From Crocodylus rhombifer (taxonomy: Eukaryota > Chordata > Crocodylia > Crocodylidae), in assembly GCA_038503035.1 (NCBI GenBank), contig JAVSML010024349.1, forward strand, positions 62,001-126,000: 64,000 bases of DNA. Reading direction: 5' to 3'. A program made the position numbers and the translations under genes. The notes under the pieces were generated by a model. That model was given only the letters and a program-made list of their open reading frames with translations. It was not told where the DNA came from and made no database searches. Position 1 is the first letter of the stretch. Each line of letters begins with the position of its first letter. Shown here in pieces: positions 1 to 49,100 of the stretch.

Positions 1-36023
<36,023 letters not shown>

Positions 36024-36144
36024 ATGATGCTAAGACTAAAGCTGTATGTACACACGAGGTGTATTAATGCGAAGATAAGTAGATTTTACAAAGCTAAAAG
36101 GGAAATCTAAACATTACAATATATAGTTATAGCACATGAGTGCC

Positions 36145-36150
36145 AATAAA
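36145..36150 (+). promoter_or_regulatory. RSPH10B: Poly(A) signal AATAAA for RSPH10B
   Basis: AATAAA 122 bases after the stop codon, with T-rich sequence (TTTCTTTATTTT) beyond it. A second + strand AATAAA at 36806-36811 is an alternative distal site. Confidence 0.7.
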
Positions 36151-36863
36151 ATTATTTCCGTGATGTTTCTTTATTTTGGAGGGAAGTTTGTTTAATCACT
36201 AGCTAAAACGACTGCTCTTCCTCTTCACCACAATACAGACAAGCCTGGGTCTGCCTCCTGGCTTGGAAATACTTCTACACATTAGTGGTTACATGGAGCT
36301 TATTTGACTTTTGGAGAATACAAAGCTAGACAGCTAATTAGAAGAAGTTTTACTATTAGGTTATAAAGCCCACTAGGGTCAAATTTACCTGTTGGCCAAG
36401 TCTTGTTACCATGACACTAGTTTATGTAAAATGTGTATCTACACAAGCTCTGCATAAGGTTCTTGCTTCAATTCTTGTTGGCCGGGAAAGAAGCCGTTTC
36501 ATTTTTGGACCTGATCCTGCATCAAGCCTTATTTGATCTGAGTGGGAACAACTCTCAAAAGAACTGAACATTAGGCTTAGTCTTTCTTCACCTTTAATTG
36601 TCTGTCAGTTCATACCAGAGAGGAACAAGTTAGTTTAGTTGTATAAAGTAGAAGAACTCAAGGTAGTTCTTATATGCTTAGTCTTCAGTGTACTAGTGTA
36701 GCAGTCTGAAACTTGACTATACCTTCTACTTCATAGTTGAATGCTGTAACAAAATCCCCCTCAATTTTACATGCTTGTTTATGGAAGAGCTGTACACAGC
36801 TGATCAATAAATGAGCACAGTTTGGGAAACATAAGTGCCCTCAAAGTGGTAACAATCATCAGT

Positions 36864-36869
36864 TTTATT
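36864..36869 (-). promoter_or_regulatory. CCZ1: Poly(A) signal (AATAAA on minus strand) for CCZ1
   Basis: TTTATT on + reads AATAAA on -, about 270 bases past the CCZ1 stop. A second one at 36170-36175 lies past the RSPH10B signal, so long 3' ends of the two genes would overlap. Confidence 0.55.
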
Positions 36870-37138
36870 TTCCAGTAAAATATTCACATAACAATATCTG
36901 AGAAATGGAATGGTACAGATGAATTAGACCAGGTTTAGTTTGCACATAAATATTCTTAAAATCTAAAAATCTTATGATCAGAGTTTACAGATTTTAGTAG
37001 AAATTTGATTCTTACAAAGCAAGTATTGCTTTACTATTGTCATTATTCCAGTCAATAATATGACTAATAACCTTTCATGTTAAACAAAAATGTTTTTTTC
37101 TGACATTTGGACATCTTCAGTAGATCAGCCCTTGTAGA

Positions 37139-37194
37139 TCAATCCAAGAAGAAAATATTATTGAACTGTGTTGCACAAAGTTTCTTTACTTCTT
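37139..37194 (-). CDS. CCZ1: CCZ1 terminal coding exon
   Basis: Acceptor CTTTTTACAG; encodes EVKKLCATQFNNIFFLD and TGA (37141-37139). The end matches human residue for residue. Confidence 0.96.
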
Positions 37195-40100
37195 CTGTAA
37201 AAAGAGAGAGAAATACTTCAGAATGCCACACAGAATTGCAAGTTCTACAAGAGCATATTTAATTATAAAGACAAATAATGTTAAGGAGGAAAAAAATTAA
37301 ACTGTGTCCAAGAGGAAGAAGACGTTGCTATTTATTCTACTGAACCCTGAAAGACTCCTATTTAAAAAGGTAAAAACCAAAAAGAGGGGCTCAGGAGTAA
37401 GCTGACTGCGTTCTGCATGTTCACAAGTTTCTTTTTTTCATAAATGCTTTGTTTTGTTTTTTTAAATTAAAGCTGGTATTTCCGGTCTGCTGCTGCTGTC
37501 AGTCTTCTTGCTGAAAGTGAAATGACCTCTGGAACACCTAAAGAACCATTTCCTATCTTGTCTTCACATATCAAAGTCAATTTGCCCTTTAATCCATTTC
37601 ATTTTTTTTGTCATTAAGTTTTATCCATCTTAACACAGGTTCCTTAACAATGGAATATTGATTATTAATACTGTGCTTCCAACCCCTGTAATTTCACACA
37701 GATGAAATCCAATCCCTTACTAATTGCTTTGTAAATTAAGAGTAGTAGAATTCATTATTCAAATGAACTGGAATAATATCAGAATTGACATGTTTCTTAA
37801 TATACATCTACAGTGGAGTGAAAAATACTTTTTGGGGAAGGAAAAATAATCATTATTAACACTTAAAATATTAAGTGCCTTTTGTGAGTAGGTTTTGTTA
37901 TTGTAAAGATGACAAAATACCCACAAATTCAGAAAAGCAGGCATATTCATTTCTAAATACAATAATGCACCTCATTTATTTATCATTCCTAAATTAAGTT
38001 TGCAGAGCAGTGCCATTAATCAAGGAGTACGATAATGGTTACTAATTAATTATTAAAAACATCTTCTGAAAGTCTGCTGAATATTTATATAATCTTGATC
38101 TAGTTGCCTTGCAAAACAGGAACAGATACTAAGCCTTGTGCAAACTGACCCAGACAGTCAGGAGGAAAAACACCTCAGTCAATTTCTTATATAAAAGAAA
38201 TATGTAAATCTACTAGTACAACATTCTGATCGCAGCAATATGATTTAAAAAGAGCAGTGAAAATTAAAAAAGCTCCTTACCATTAACTTCAATTAGGTTT
38301 GCATTTTTTTGATTCAAAATAACATATAGTTCCCGCTGATCAGACTTTTTCCCAACAACCCAGTAATCACTCATTGCCTTCACAATAATTTCCTCATCTT
38401 CATCAACTCTGTAAGAGAAGATTCATATAGCAAACCTTTAGGGAAGTCTAGGCCTGTATTAATAAATGAAGGACAAGTCAGAAAAATAACTCATCAGGAA
38501 CAACAGCAATGAAGTAAAAAATGTCTCAAGGAATTACCAGCACACAGAGCAGCTTCATTGTATAGCTATCCGAAAAGTTCTGAATAACTTAGACATTAAC
38601 TGTTGTCACAGACTGTACTGCAGTATGCTAGAAACAGCCATCAGAAATGAGTATGTGTACTGAATGCCAACGTAAAACAGCAAGCCAGCGCCAGCAAAGA
38701 CTGCAGCTTTCATGTAGGGGAACTTACTTGCTGGAAGCAAGCCAACCATTTATGTGGTCTATTAGACAACCATGCTCATGAGTCCTTTGGAGGAAGCTGC
38801 TTGCTGGCCCTAAAGCCACATGGACAAGTAATAGTTCAGAGTACTGCATTTGTTTCACCTTGAATGAATAATGTGAAAGAAGAAAATCCTGCAACTAGTT
38901 AGCTTTCAGGGTTTGTTTTTTTTAAATGATTAGATCAGGTTGTAAACAAGTTAAGAGCTGGATGCTTTTGCATAGGTCACCCCCATCTCAGTGTTAACTA
39001 CAAATGCAGTACGTTCCTTCCATCTCACAGTTCACGTAAAGAAGTTCTTATATCTGGTTCTTGTCACTGTTGCATGAAACACCTTCAGACCAACAGTCAT
39101 AACTACCGTCTATAAAAAACTGTCATATCTTGTCTTCTGGTCACCTGCCACTGCTCCTTCATTTTTGTAAGTGTCTTCTTCACATTTGCTTCCTAGTATA
39201 ATTTGGCTTTTGTTTGTTCCCTCCTCCCTGTGACCTACTCTGCAATGACATTTACAGGAAAACAGCACAAACAGAAAATGGCTCCAAGCAACTTGCAGCA
39301 TGTCAGCTCAAGAAAAGCAGAGAAACAACAGGCAAGCTTTGGTAAAAGTGACAGATAAAATACTTTTTAGATTTCAAACAAGTATGCGGATTTCCTATTT
39401 TATATTAAGTACCATTTTAAAGGCGTTAGTATATCAATTTGCCTGTCCTAAAAGATTTTCCTCCTCTGAAGATACTAGCACAATTTCATGCTTTTGTTTG
39501 GTCTGGCCTTGTAGGCAGAGCAAGAGCCCCATACCATATGCTAGCAGAAGCCCTGCTTATGGACTAGGGTCTCACAGGCACTATGAGAATATAGCCAACA
39601 GCAGCACAGTTTTCATATATTTATATAGGATGTCCACTAAAAAAAAAGTCACTGTTAACATCTGGAAGTAAATGGAACCAATTTTAAAGGAACCAAACCC
39701 TATTTTCTCCATGATAAGTTACCAGACTAAATCCAATCCAAAGTCTAACCCATCCAGTACCCAGAGTCTGTAACATGGCCAGCCCTAGTTGCTTCAAAGG
39801 AAGATTAAAGCACTCAAAAGCAGGTAAGGTATGCAGTTCTCTGCCCCTCATGTCATGTCATGTTAATTCTGTTAGAGTGCGACCTAACCTGAAGCACAGG
39901 CCTTAACATCCCTTATAAAAAACTACTACTAATTTTGACATTTCTAAATATTTTTGATATCCATGCAAGTCTCCCAGTTCCTTTTGAAATCTGTCCCAAT
40001 ATCCCATAGACAAGGGAGACAGGTTAGAAATAGCATGCCAACTAGTTGCAAGAACAGGAAAGTTTGCTTTTATTATTATAATGACTAGTTACATGAACAG

Positions 40101-43100
40101 GAAAAAGAGCTGCCTGATGTTCTACATATAATTAAGGAATGAACATCAACAGATAAGAAGATAATATAGGAAACACCCGAAACATTAATTAAAAAAAAAA
40201 AATCACCTGGTAAAGTCACTGTTGATATCACCTAGAATCTTCATGAGGTCAGGGTGAACAGATGTGAGTGATATGCTAGGTGTTTTCCTCATATGGACTG
40301 TACTTTTCTCAGCCAAGTTCATATGATTGAAATAGATAAACTTAAATTGAGGTTCCTTCTCAGACCTAGATAAAAAAGGTAATGTCTCAGGTAACATCAT
40401 CATTTTTTAAACGTGCATGTTAATTTAAAGATCACTAATCTAGGCATTATACAAACTTGAGTAGATTTTCTCTGTACTAAATATTGTACTCCTTACTTTT
40501 CAAGGTCTGTGGTTAGGGCAGACACTGCTAACTAGAGAAACCTACTAAAACTCCTAGCACATCCATGACTATCAATTAAACCAACAGACAAGCAAATTTA
40601 TGATCTCATCTATTTTTTTGGCTTTATTTTTTGTCTCTATGTAATGGCATAACCTGCCCCAGAGGCCCTATTAGCATACCCCATCCATCTAGTGGGAACA
40701 TCTCTATCTCCCCTGCACATGAGGATTCAGTAGCTTTGAGCATTTTCTCCCCAAACTGACCATGTACGTTATGAATAGAATGGCCTGAAATCCTGCTGGT
40801 TGCTGAACTGGCTACCCTGGAAGCTTGTTCCCCGTTCTTCCAGTCTGGATAAGTCAGATTCTGGCCTGGGAAGAAGTTATCACTAATGTGGTTCATGAAG
40901 GATCTCTAGTGATGCATTTGGTTTCCATTGACTGCTATATCAGGGAAAACCTTTATTGGGCAAACTGGCCAAGCCAATGACAGTGGATCCGAGATGAGAT
41001 GGTCTCTCTATCTTATTTTATTAAGTTATACTTAGGTTAGTATTTGACACTGATTTTGGTAGCAGCCTCTACAATTCAGAGCAGTCTAGGCTTGCTCTTT
41101 ATACTTCAGGTTACTTGTTATATTGTTTGGAATTCAGCGTCATACAATAGTGAGAAACTATCTATCACTTTAGCACACAAGCAAGTGGCTCCATAGGCTG
41201 CATATCTTGCTCTCTTTTATGTCACCCAATTGCATTAGTGCCAAAAGAAACTATCAGGTTATCAGGACACCACTGCATTAAAGTTTGAGAGGGCGTTAAT
41301 AAGATGAGTTTCTACTCCTTTAATTCCCCAGTGACATTTAAAAAACCCCTCAAGTATTTAATGATTTAATAGACTGACACAATTTCCAGCTATTTTACTC
41401 GACTCTGCAATTCTGCCTGTTTTGAATATGCTACAACTATAATTCATCAGTCAAACCCGTGGCTGTTGGTTGGACTGGCATTCTTAGAACAGTGATGTTG
41501 TATGGCAGCTAAGTATCTCAAAGGACAAAGCAGCCTTTTGAAGAAAATGCTTCTCAAATATTTTGTGGCAGACTCACTTATGTTTCATAAGAGTGCTTCA
41601 GTTCTTCCCAAGAATACTAGTGTCTTTTCCTTTATGAGCTTTTTACCAGAAGTTTGTCCATCATCATCACCCAGGAATGTTTCTACATAATGAGACTAAG
41701 CTGGCACAGAAATGAGTAAGTGTCTATTTACTTAGCCTACCACACATGTATGCGAAATTAAAGACTTCTTTAGAAAGTGAGACTGTCAGATAAAAGCCAC
41801 CCAGTTGCCTACGCTACAAACTTTGTCCTATAAACTTTCTCTGTCCTTACATAATCCTACTAAATAAACTTTTACAGAATCAGGATATTGCCTGCCATGG
41901 TTCCTTTGCTTTACCTGTAGCAGATTAGGGTGGTCTGTGTTGTGTCAGAGTTGACAGTAGTCTTATGTAGACTTTAGATTATGGATTGTATAGGATAGGG
42001 ATGGCCCTGCCGCCTCAGGCAGGGCGTTGGACTAGATGCCCCCTGGAGATCCCTTCCAGCCCTACGATTCTATGCTGCCTGTAAGGTACAACACTTCCTT
42101 TGAGCAATGGTATTGCATAAAGCCCACTTCACTTCTAACAAGTACACCCATTAAAATCATCTCTAGGGCTAGCCTCATCATCCCAAACAGACTCCTTCGT
42201 AGTATATTAACCTGGCAGCAGCATAAAATGAATGCCATATGCTGTATGGTTTAAACTCCAATATTTATAATCCTTCCATTTAGTGCATCTGTTATCCACA
42301 AACTGTACATTAAACTGAACCACATCCTTAAACCTCTATCTTGTAAATGGCCTGCAGCTTATCTCTGCAGTCCAACATACTTAGCACACCTGGGAAACTT
42401 ACCTGCCCAGGCTGTCACAATCTATTAGAGTGGTGCTACAGCATAACATGCAAAGGAGCTCCAGGAAAAACGAATACAACCACTGCTTGATTTTACATGG
42501 TGAAGGGCTTCTGCACAATTTACCCTTGAGCTTAGGGTCAGACCAAAAGTAAAAAGACTCCAATGTCCCAAACAATTACAGCCATGAACTGTTAACTTTG
42601 GAAGTGCTCAACGGAGCAGGGGGATGGGGACTCCTACCCCACAGCCAGTAAAAACCAAACCAGGGTAGTTTATCCCTGAATGAAACAGGGATGGATTGCC
42701 TTGCTTTAGCTTTCATTTCCCATGGGATAAAGAGCAGGCAGAGAGATCCTTCCTGTAGAACAGCTGCCCTCTAGGATGTTGCCATCTCTTTCTCTCTCTC
42801 TCTCTCTGCACGTGGCTTGTTTGGCCTTGCAAGAGATTACATTGTGCTCATGGCAGAGTACAAGATTTGCAGCAGTATTTTGATGCATACAATAATTTAT
42901 ATTTTTGAACTATGGTGCATATGGCAGGGGGAAGGAGAGACAGAAAGCAAGTGGCACCGTCTATTAAAGTTGCTCACATGCATGTGCATGTGTTGGCAGT
43001 AACATGAACTCTTAGAAAGAGAACAGAAATCAAATAAGAGAAGTCAATGCACATAAAGTGCATGTAGAGGTTGACTCAGGTGCCAAGTAGCTTTAAATCC

Positions 43101-46100
43101 CTTTACCTTAATTCTCCTCAAAAGAGGATTAAGTTTCTCAAACCTAAGGCCATCATGCCTGAATGGGAGCATCCACATTAAGGTTTAGTAGTGCTTGAGC
43201 CTTAGGCTCATTGATTTCATGTTACTGAGAGATCTTAAGACAAGCCCTCAGTGTTTACTTCTAGTAGTCAAAATATTCCTTTCCTCTTACAAACAGGTTC
43301 AATCAACCTGTATCTGCACTCTTTCGCTGCCCAGCACTTAGCAATATTCTCCTGCAGGTTTGTCAGTTGATCAAATTTGAATCAAATTTAGACAGGACTG
43401 CAGCAGCAAACTGGCCTCAGGCAAAGTTATGTCCCTGGAGAGCTGAAGAAAAAAAACTTTAAAAATCATTATGGACAGTACTTTCTCCTTGACTGTGTCC
43501 AAGAGACTTAAATTTGCTATTGCTGCATTGGCCAAATTGTTGCCTGTGTAAACATGGAATTTGCTTAATATCTAATAATGTCCAGAATCTCTACAGGTCT
43601 CACCTTGTGTCAAACGTATAGCCTGTGGGACAGATCTCATATCTAAACCCACATACTGCATGCAATGTGTAGGGCCAGTCTGGTGCACAGGCTGGAACCA
43701 GCACCCTGGGTGCTGCTCAGAGCACAGGTGGTTTGTTCAGGGCATGCCAACATGGGCATTACATGCAGCATATGCCACAGATCAACCCCCTGTACCACAC
43801 GCAGTGTGCACAACCAGTCCAGCCACACACTGCATATGCCAGCCCCACTGTAGGGTTTAGCACAGGTTGAACATTGCATTCAGTACCCACCAGCCTGGTC
43901 TTGTGGACTGGCTACAATGGACAAAGATGACTTGAGGTCCCAGTGCAGGCCAGCACTGGAGCCAGCGTGCAGGGATGCTCCAGCACAAGCACCACATGGC
44001 AGTCCATACCCCAGAGCGTGGCCAGCACATGCTGCAAGTGGCACACAAGACGGGACTAGCTTTACATCCTGCATGTGGCACAGGGTGGGGGGGACAACAT
44101 GGGACATGGGCTGCATGTGCCACTGGGCTGGCCCTGCATGCTGGCTCCAGTGCGTAGTCTGGATCCAGGCTGCAGACCAGCCAAGCAACCCTTGTCTAGC
44201 CCGTGATCCAGTTAAGTTTGACACCCCTGCTGTACTACAAGAAGGAATTATTTCCTGGACAAGTAAACCATGAAGATAAGGAACTTTAACAGTAGCTAGT
44301 GATAAACTTAATACTGGCCTCTATGACATACCTCTGCTTCTCTCTTAGTCCTACACAGTAAAACAAAATTAAGATAAATTCAGCACCTTGTTACACCCTA
44401 TAACCTTATCACTGCAAAGGAGATTACTAATTTACAGCCCATCCTTTGTTCCTCCAGAGGCTGCTTTTAAATATATAATTTTTTAACTTAGATGTTGCCA
44501 AATATTCTCACTAGGAATTTGACCTCTATGAACTGCAAAGTTAAACCTAATACTTAAAAAAAAAACCCCCAAAACTCTTACATCTTTAAGTTCTGGGTAC
44601 CTCAGATGCACAGCATATGAGCTTCAGAACAATGCTAGGTATGATCAGAGTCAGGCTTCTCAGTTTAGCATAGATACAGCTTTAGAATTGCATACTAGTT
44701 GCTTCAAAACAAAGGCAACTTAGATCCATACAATTAAAAATATGCATAAATTGGTGAAAGGTGAGTCCCAGTTCCCTTGCTCCTACTCTAGGGAAGACAT
44801 TATGGTACCAACGTTGGCCTTGATAAAAGGCGATATAAAACCTAAACCATGCTATAACCACCAGATCCATTTATTACTTTATGAACATGATTAGAGTTTC
44901 TGTACAGCACCTAAATATGACAATAGGGACTCTCTAAATGCCTAAGACAGAAATATAGCTAGAACATCTTATCAAAATGTACAGGATACTAACTCAGAAA
45001 ATACTTACGTATGTGCTCAAATTCTTATCCTTAAAGGGGTCATAAACTTCAAGCTAAAAACAACTTGACAAGTTTGCAAAAAACAAAGAAAGTACAAACC
45101 CCGAACTTCTTTTATTGATGTTGTATTGTTCACAGATGTCTGATGCTAATACTGTGAGTTGAGGTCCAACAATGCTGTCCAGTTTACGGCAAAAGTCCAG
45201 TGTTAGCGGATTTGACGCTATAAACAATTTTAAGAGGGTGAGTTTTTCTTTTTAACAGCACATCACATACTTGGTAGCTTTGTGGCCAAATGACAGAATG
45301 TACTTTTTTGTAGCCAGCGTTAAACATTCATAAGAATTTTGGACCAAATGTTGCTGTCAGGACCTTATCAATGTGCCTGGAGTTTCTACAGTCTTACCTG
45401 GGGCAATGTTTAATGCCTTCCATACCACTGAAGCAACACACGGCTGAAATAACCATATTATTAAGAAGCTTATGAAAACATCCACAAGGCACAAGTTAGT
45501 ATGACAATAATATGAATAAATGCTTTGTATAGCAAGATCAGACAGATCCAAGTCTGATGATGTTAGGGAAATGGTAAACAGTCAAAAAGAAAATACTTTA
45601 ATTTCTACAGTTCTTAACAAATGATACAAATACATACTTACCATCAATCATAAAGCAAACGGCTGCACTCATGGCCTGAAACAAATCAAAGCAAAACATT
45701 TAAAAAGCAACTCAATTAAACCTATACATTAATTGCTAAACTAGCTTTTACTGTAACTTAATTTTCAAACAACTAATCTCTGCTCCTAAGAGTCTATACA
45801 AGACACAGTTTTCTTTGTTAATTCAGGCTATTCAGTCTGCTATTCACAGGGGCTCTAAAGTGTGGCTAGCTATTTTGTGGAACTTAAAAAGCAACCTCGC
45901 TAGGGTTTGTCAACACATTTGCTTTTGAAATCTTCGTATCTTACACTGGTTTCAAAACCATTCTGTTAGAGCAAAAACTGTGTGTGCATCCACTTAAAAA
46001 CCATTTACAAATAGCTAATCTCCATTTAATTTGGGTCAGTGCTAGGACAAAGAGCTTTTAAAAACACTATATGGCTTGCTCTTTTGTCTAGTTTATGTCA

Positions 46101-49100
46101 ATAAAGCTATATAGAAGTTATGCAGAAACTTTAATCAAGTTTCCAATATCTGAATTATGAAAGCCCTCCTGGCAAACCCTCACAATTTTTGAGGAAGACT
46201 TTTAAACTTCCAGAGAGCTCTCTTTCCTTTTGCTCTTAAGTCCTGCCATAAGCACCTTTCTACATAAATACAAAATGTACATAGCAGGGTTTCCCACTTG
46301 CTACGTATTCACAATGTGCAGGAAGAAATAGTTTGGTACCTTATAAACTATTAAATGAAGTTCTTCATAAGTGTCATCTGTATTTACAAATATTTTGGGG
46401 AACCTGCATTTTGCTTCTGGATCATTCAGATTAAAAGGTCCAGTAAGAAACCTAAAAACCAGAATTAAACAGATCATATGTAATTATGTATATATTTTAG
46501 CCTTATTTAATACACACACAACTTAAATAAACGCACATATTTGAGGACAATTAGCTTCTATCTACCGAAGTACACCTGTGAAGATGATGGTTTGTAAATG
46601 AACTGGGACATGTATAGCTTCAACAACTAGTTGCGCAAGACTGTTGCAGTGCTCTAGCTGACTGCTGCAGCTCTGAATCCTAAGGCCATCATGCATGGTA
46701 CAACTGCAGTTTTCCAACTGAGTGGAAAAGGGTACCCTTTGAAGTAAAAGCCACAGATAGCTATGCAGCTCATCCTTAACTGGCACCAGGTTGCCAAAGG
46801 AAGGAAGTAGTGGAATCAAGTGATCTTGGTTCTACTGAATTTATAAATAGGTCCTCCAAAAACTCTGGAAAAGTTGCATGAAAATAGTCCTAGACAATGG
46901 CAGTAAAAGAAAATACCAGCCAAAAGAGCAGGTAACTCAAGAAACCTGTCCAACAGCATCTGAGGCATAGTGCTTTAGATACCTTATCTATCCATTTACA
47001 GGAGAGTAGTGCACTAGGAGCTTCCCAGACCGTGGGAAGCATTTGCCAAAGCTAAACACATAAAACACACTGAACCAGGCTTTATGATTAAAGCAAGTCA
47101 GAGGCCAAGAAGGAACACTCATTCAAAATAAAGCTGGCAGGCAGAGTTGCCTCCTCAGAGTTAATGAATAAACCAGGAAGTCACTACATAGACCATTGTT
47201 TTGTTTTTGTATGACAAATCCTATGACACAAGGGAAAAGGAACTGGAACAATACTAACACATTGCTCTACAGTGTGTTAACAGCAGCACGAGGGAGATAA
47301 GTATGCAGCAACTATAAAAAAAGTTTCTGCTATCACAGGCCAAAGTCTCTTCCTGGAAAACTCCACTGGAATAGCCTAGAGGTAGGAGTTGGCTCCAAGA
47401 ATAAACGTCATACTTCTTTCAAAACCAACATTCCATTTTCATTCTGTACGAAAACAGCCTAAACTTTGATTTTCCTCCAGAAATAGAAGAGCATGGCAGA
47501 GATTTACTACCTTCCGTAGTGTTGTAGATTTCCTGGCATTTCTGCACGTATTGGAGAATCTCTTCCTGCTAGCTGAAAAACAAGCAGGAAGGTCACAGTT
47601 TATTACAAGACACTTATTCCCATTACTTGTGGCTTGGAAGTCATAAAAAAAAATGCTCAAACAGTGGGCCATAACTCTCCCACTAGAATTTGCAGTTAAT
47701 GTAACTAGGAGAAGTGAAGAGAAATAGCATAAAGCCTGGGTATTCTGTTTTCACATTTCTTACTCTGAACACTGAGTTAAAACTTCACTTGGATACATAA
47801 ATCTCTCTACTCTTATGGCTCCTATTAACAGTCCCTGAGCAAATCAAAAGAGTGAATGAATTCATGCTCAAATTCCATGATACCATTTATTCATAGATTT
47901 CATAGATATTAGGGCTGGAAGGGACCTCGGAAGATTATCCAGTCCAGCCCCCCACCCAAAGGGCAGGAAGTCAGCTGGGGTCACAGGATCCCAGCAAGAT
48001 AAGCATCCAATTTCATCTCTGTGACCCAAGGAAGTATCCTCATGATATCATTGTAACATGGAGATGCAGAGAGATGGAGTTGCTCAGGGTCCCAAAGAGT
48101 CTGTGGCAGAGCCAGAAATTAAATCTATACTTCCCAAGTCCTAGACAAGTGCCACAAACACAAGACCATACTTATTTCCTCAATCAAACCTAATTTCTAT
48201 GTATTAGGAGTAGCATAGGCTGTGCAACATTACTTGGATGGCTGAACTGCATTTCATCCAATTGATACTCTACACTAGTTAGCCACACTTCGGAAAGAAC
48301 TGATGGGAAATACTCAAGTGACATTAAAACTGTGTTTGTAAAACAGATACAACTCAGTATTCACTGAGTGCTTACTTCTGTACTTTTCACTGAGTATTGT
48401 AGATAACTTCCCTTTGTTTTGCTGTTTATGGTCAATTCTAATATTTTTAGTATTTACATCGAGTTGACCCCCATCTTGTGGTCAGCTACTGTGACCCACT
48501 TCAGTTTGAATCCTTGTATGTCTTTATAGCACATGGGCTATCTACACATACAGAAATGCAGGAATACTGCTCCTTTTCCACTTGTGAACACCAAGAGTGA
48601 CATCCAGTGGCCAGTTACATATCTACCAATGTGTCTTTCAGAAGCTCCATGGGGGTGGGGGGGAGTACATTGAATTATCCCAGCCCCTACTTATTATACA
48701 GTCCTGCCAGTATCAGTGTAGCCAGGAGATATTTAACATTGATTTGGCAGGTCACCAAACCAAATACACCTCCATTTCTGGTCTTTGATAGAAGGACTGC
48801 TTGCTCCAGAATGCAACATAACATTACGGTAGCTCACTTGTATAGTAGTCATTTGGTCTGATTCAGGCCTCAGCATGGGAGTAAGATTCACAAGCTTCCA
48901 GCTCAGAAGCCAGTGTTACCAACAGCTCTTTACTGTGATGCTGTGGTAAAGAACATTTGCTCTCCTTCTCATTTCCTGAGAGCTCCAGTCAAGTGAATTT
49001 ATTTATATTAGATAAAAGTATAAAAAGCAAATCCCAAGTTATTTAAAAAGTGAGACTAGACATATCCCTACCTCAGGCTCCATGTGCCTTGGAAAGAGAG

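Larger units (their letters stand above)
36024..37138. other. Shared 3' flank between convergent genes
   Basis: About 1.1 kb of AT-rich sequence holding the 3' UTRs of both genes. No ORF, repeat or RNA gene is recognised apart from the interleaved poly(A) signals. Confidence 0.7.
40366..45099. other. CCZ1 intron 12
   Basis: 4.7 kb. Contains a CR1 3' end (41990-42075), a CT microsatellite and a hAT-like element (43601-44229). The remaining sequence is plain AT-rich intron. Confidence 0.5.
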
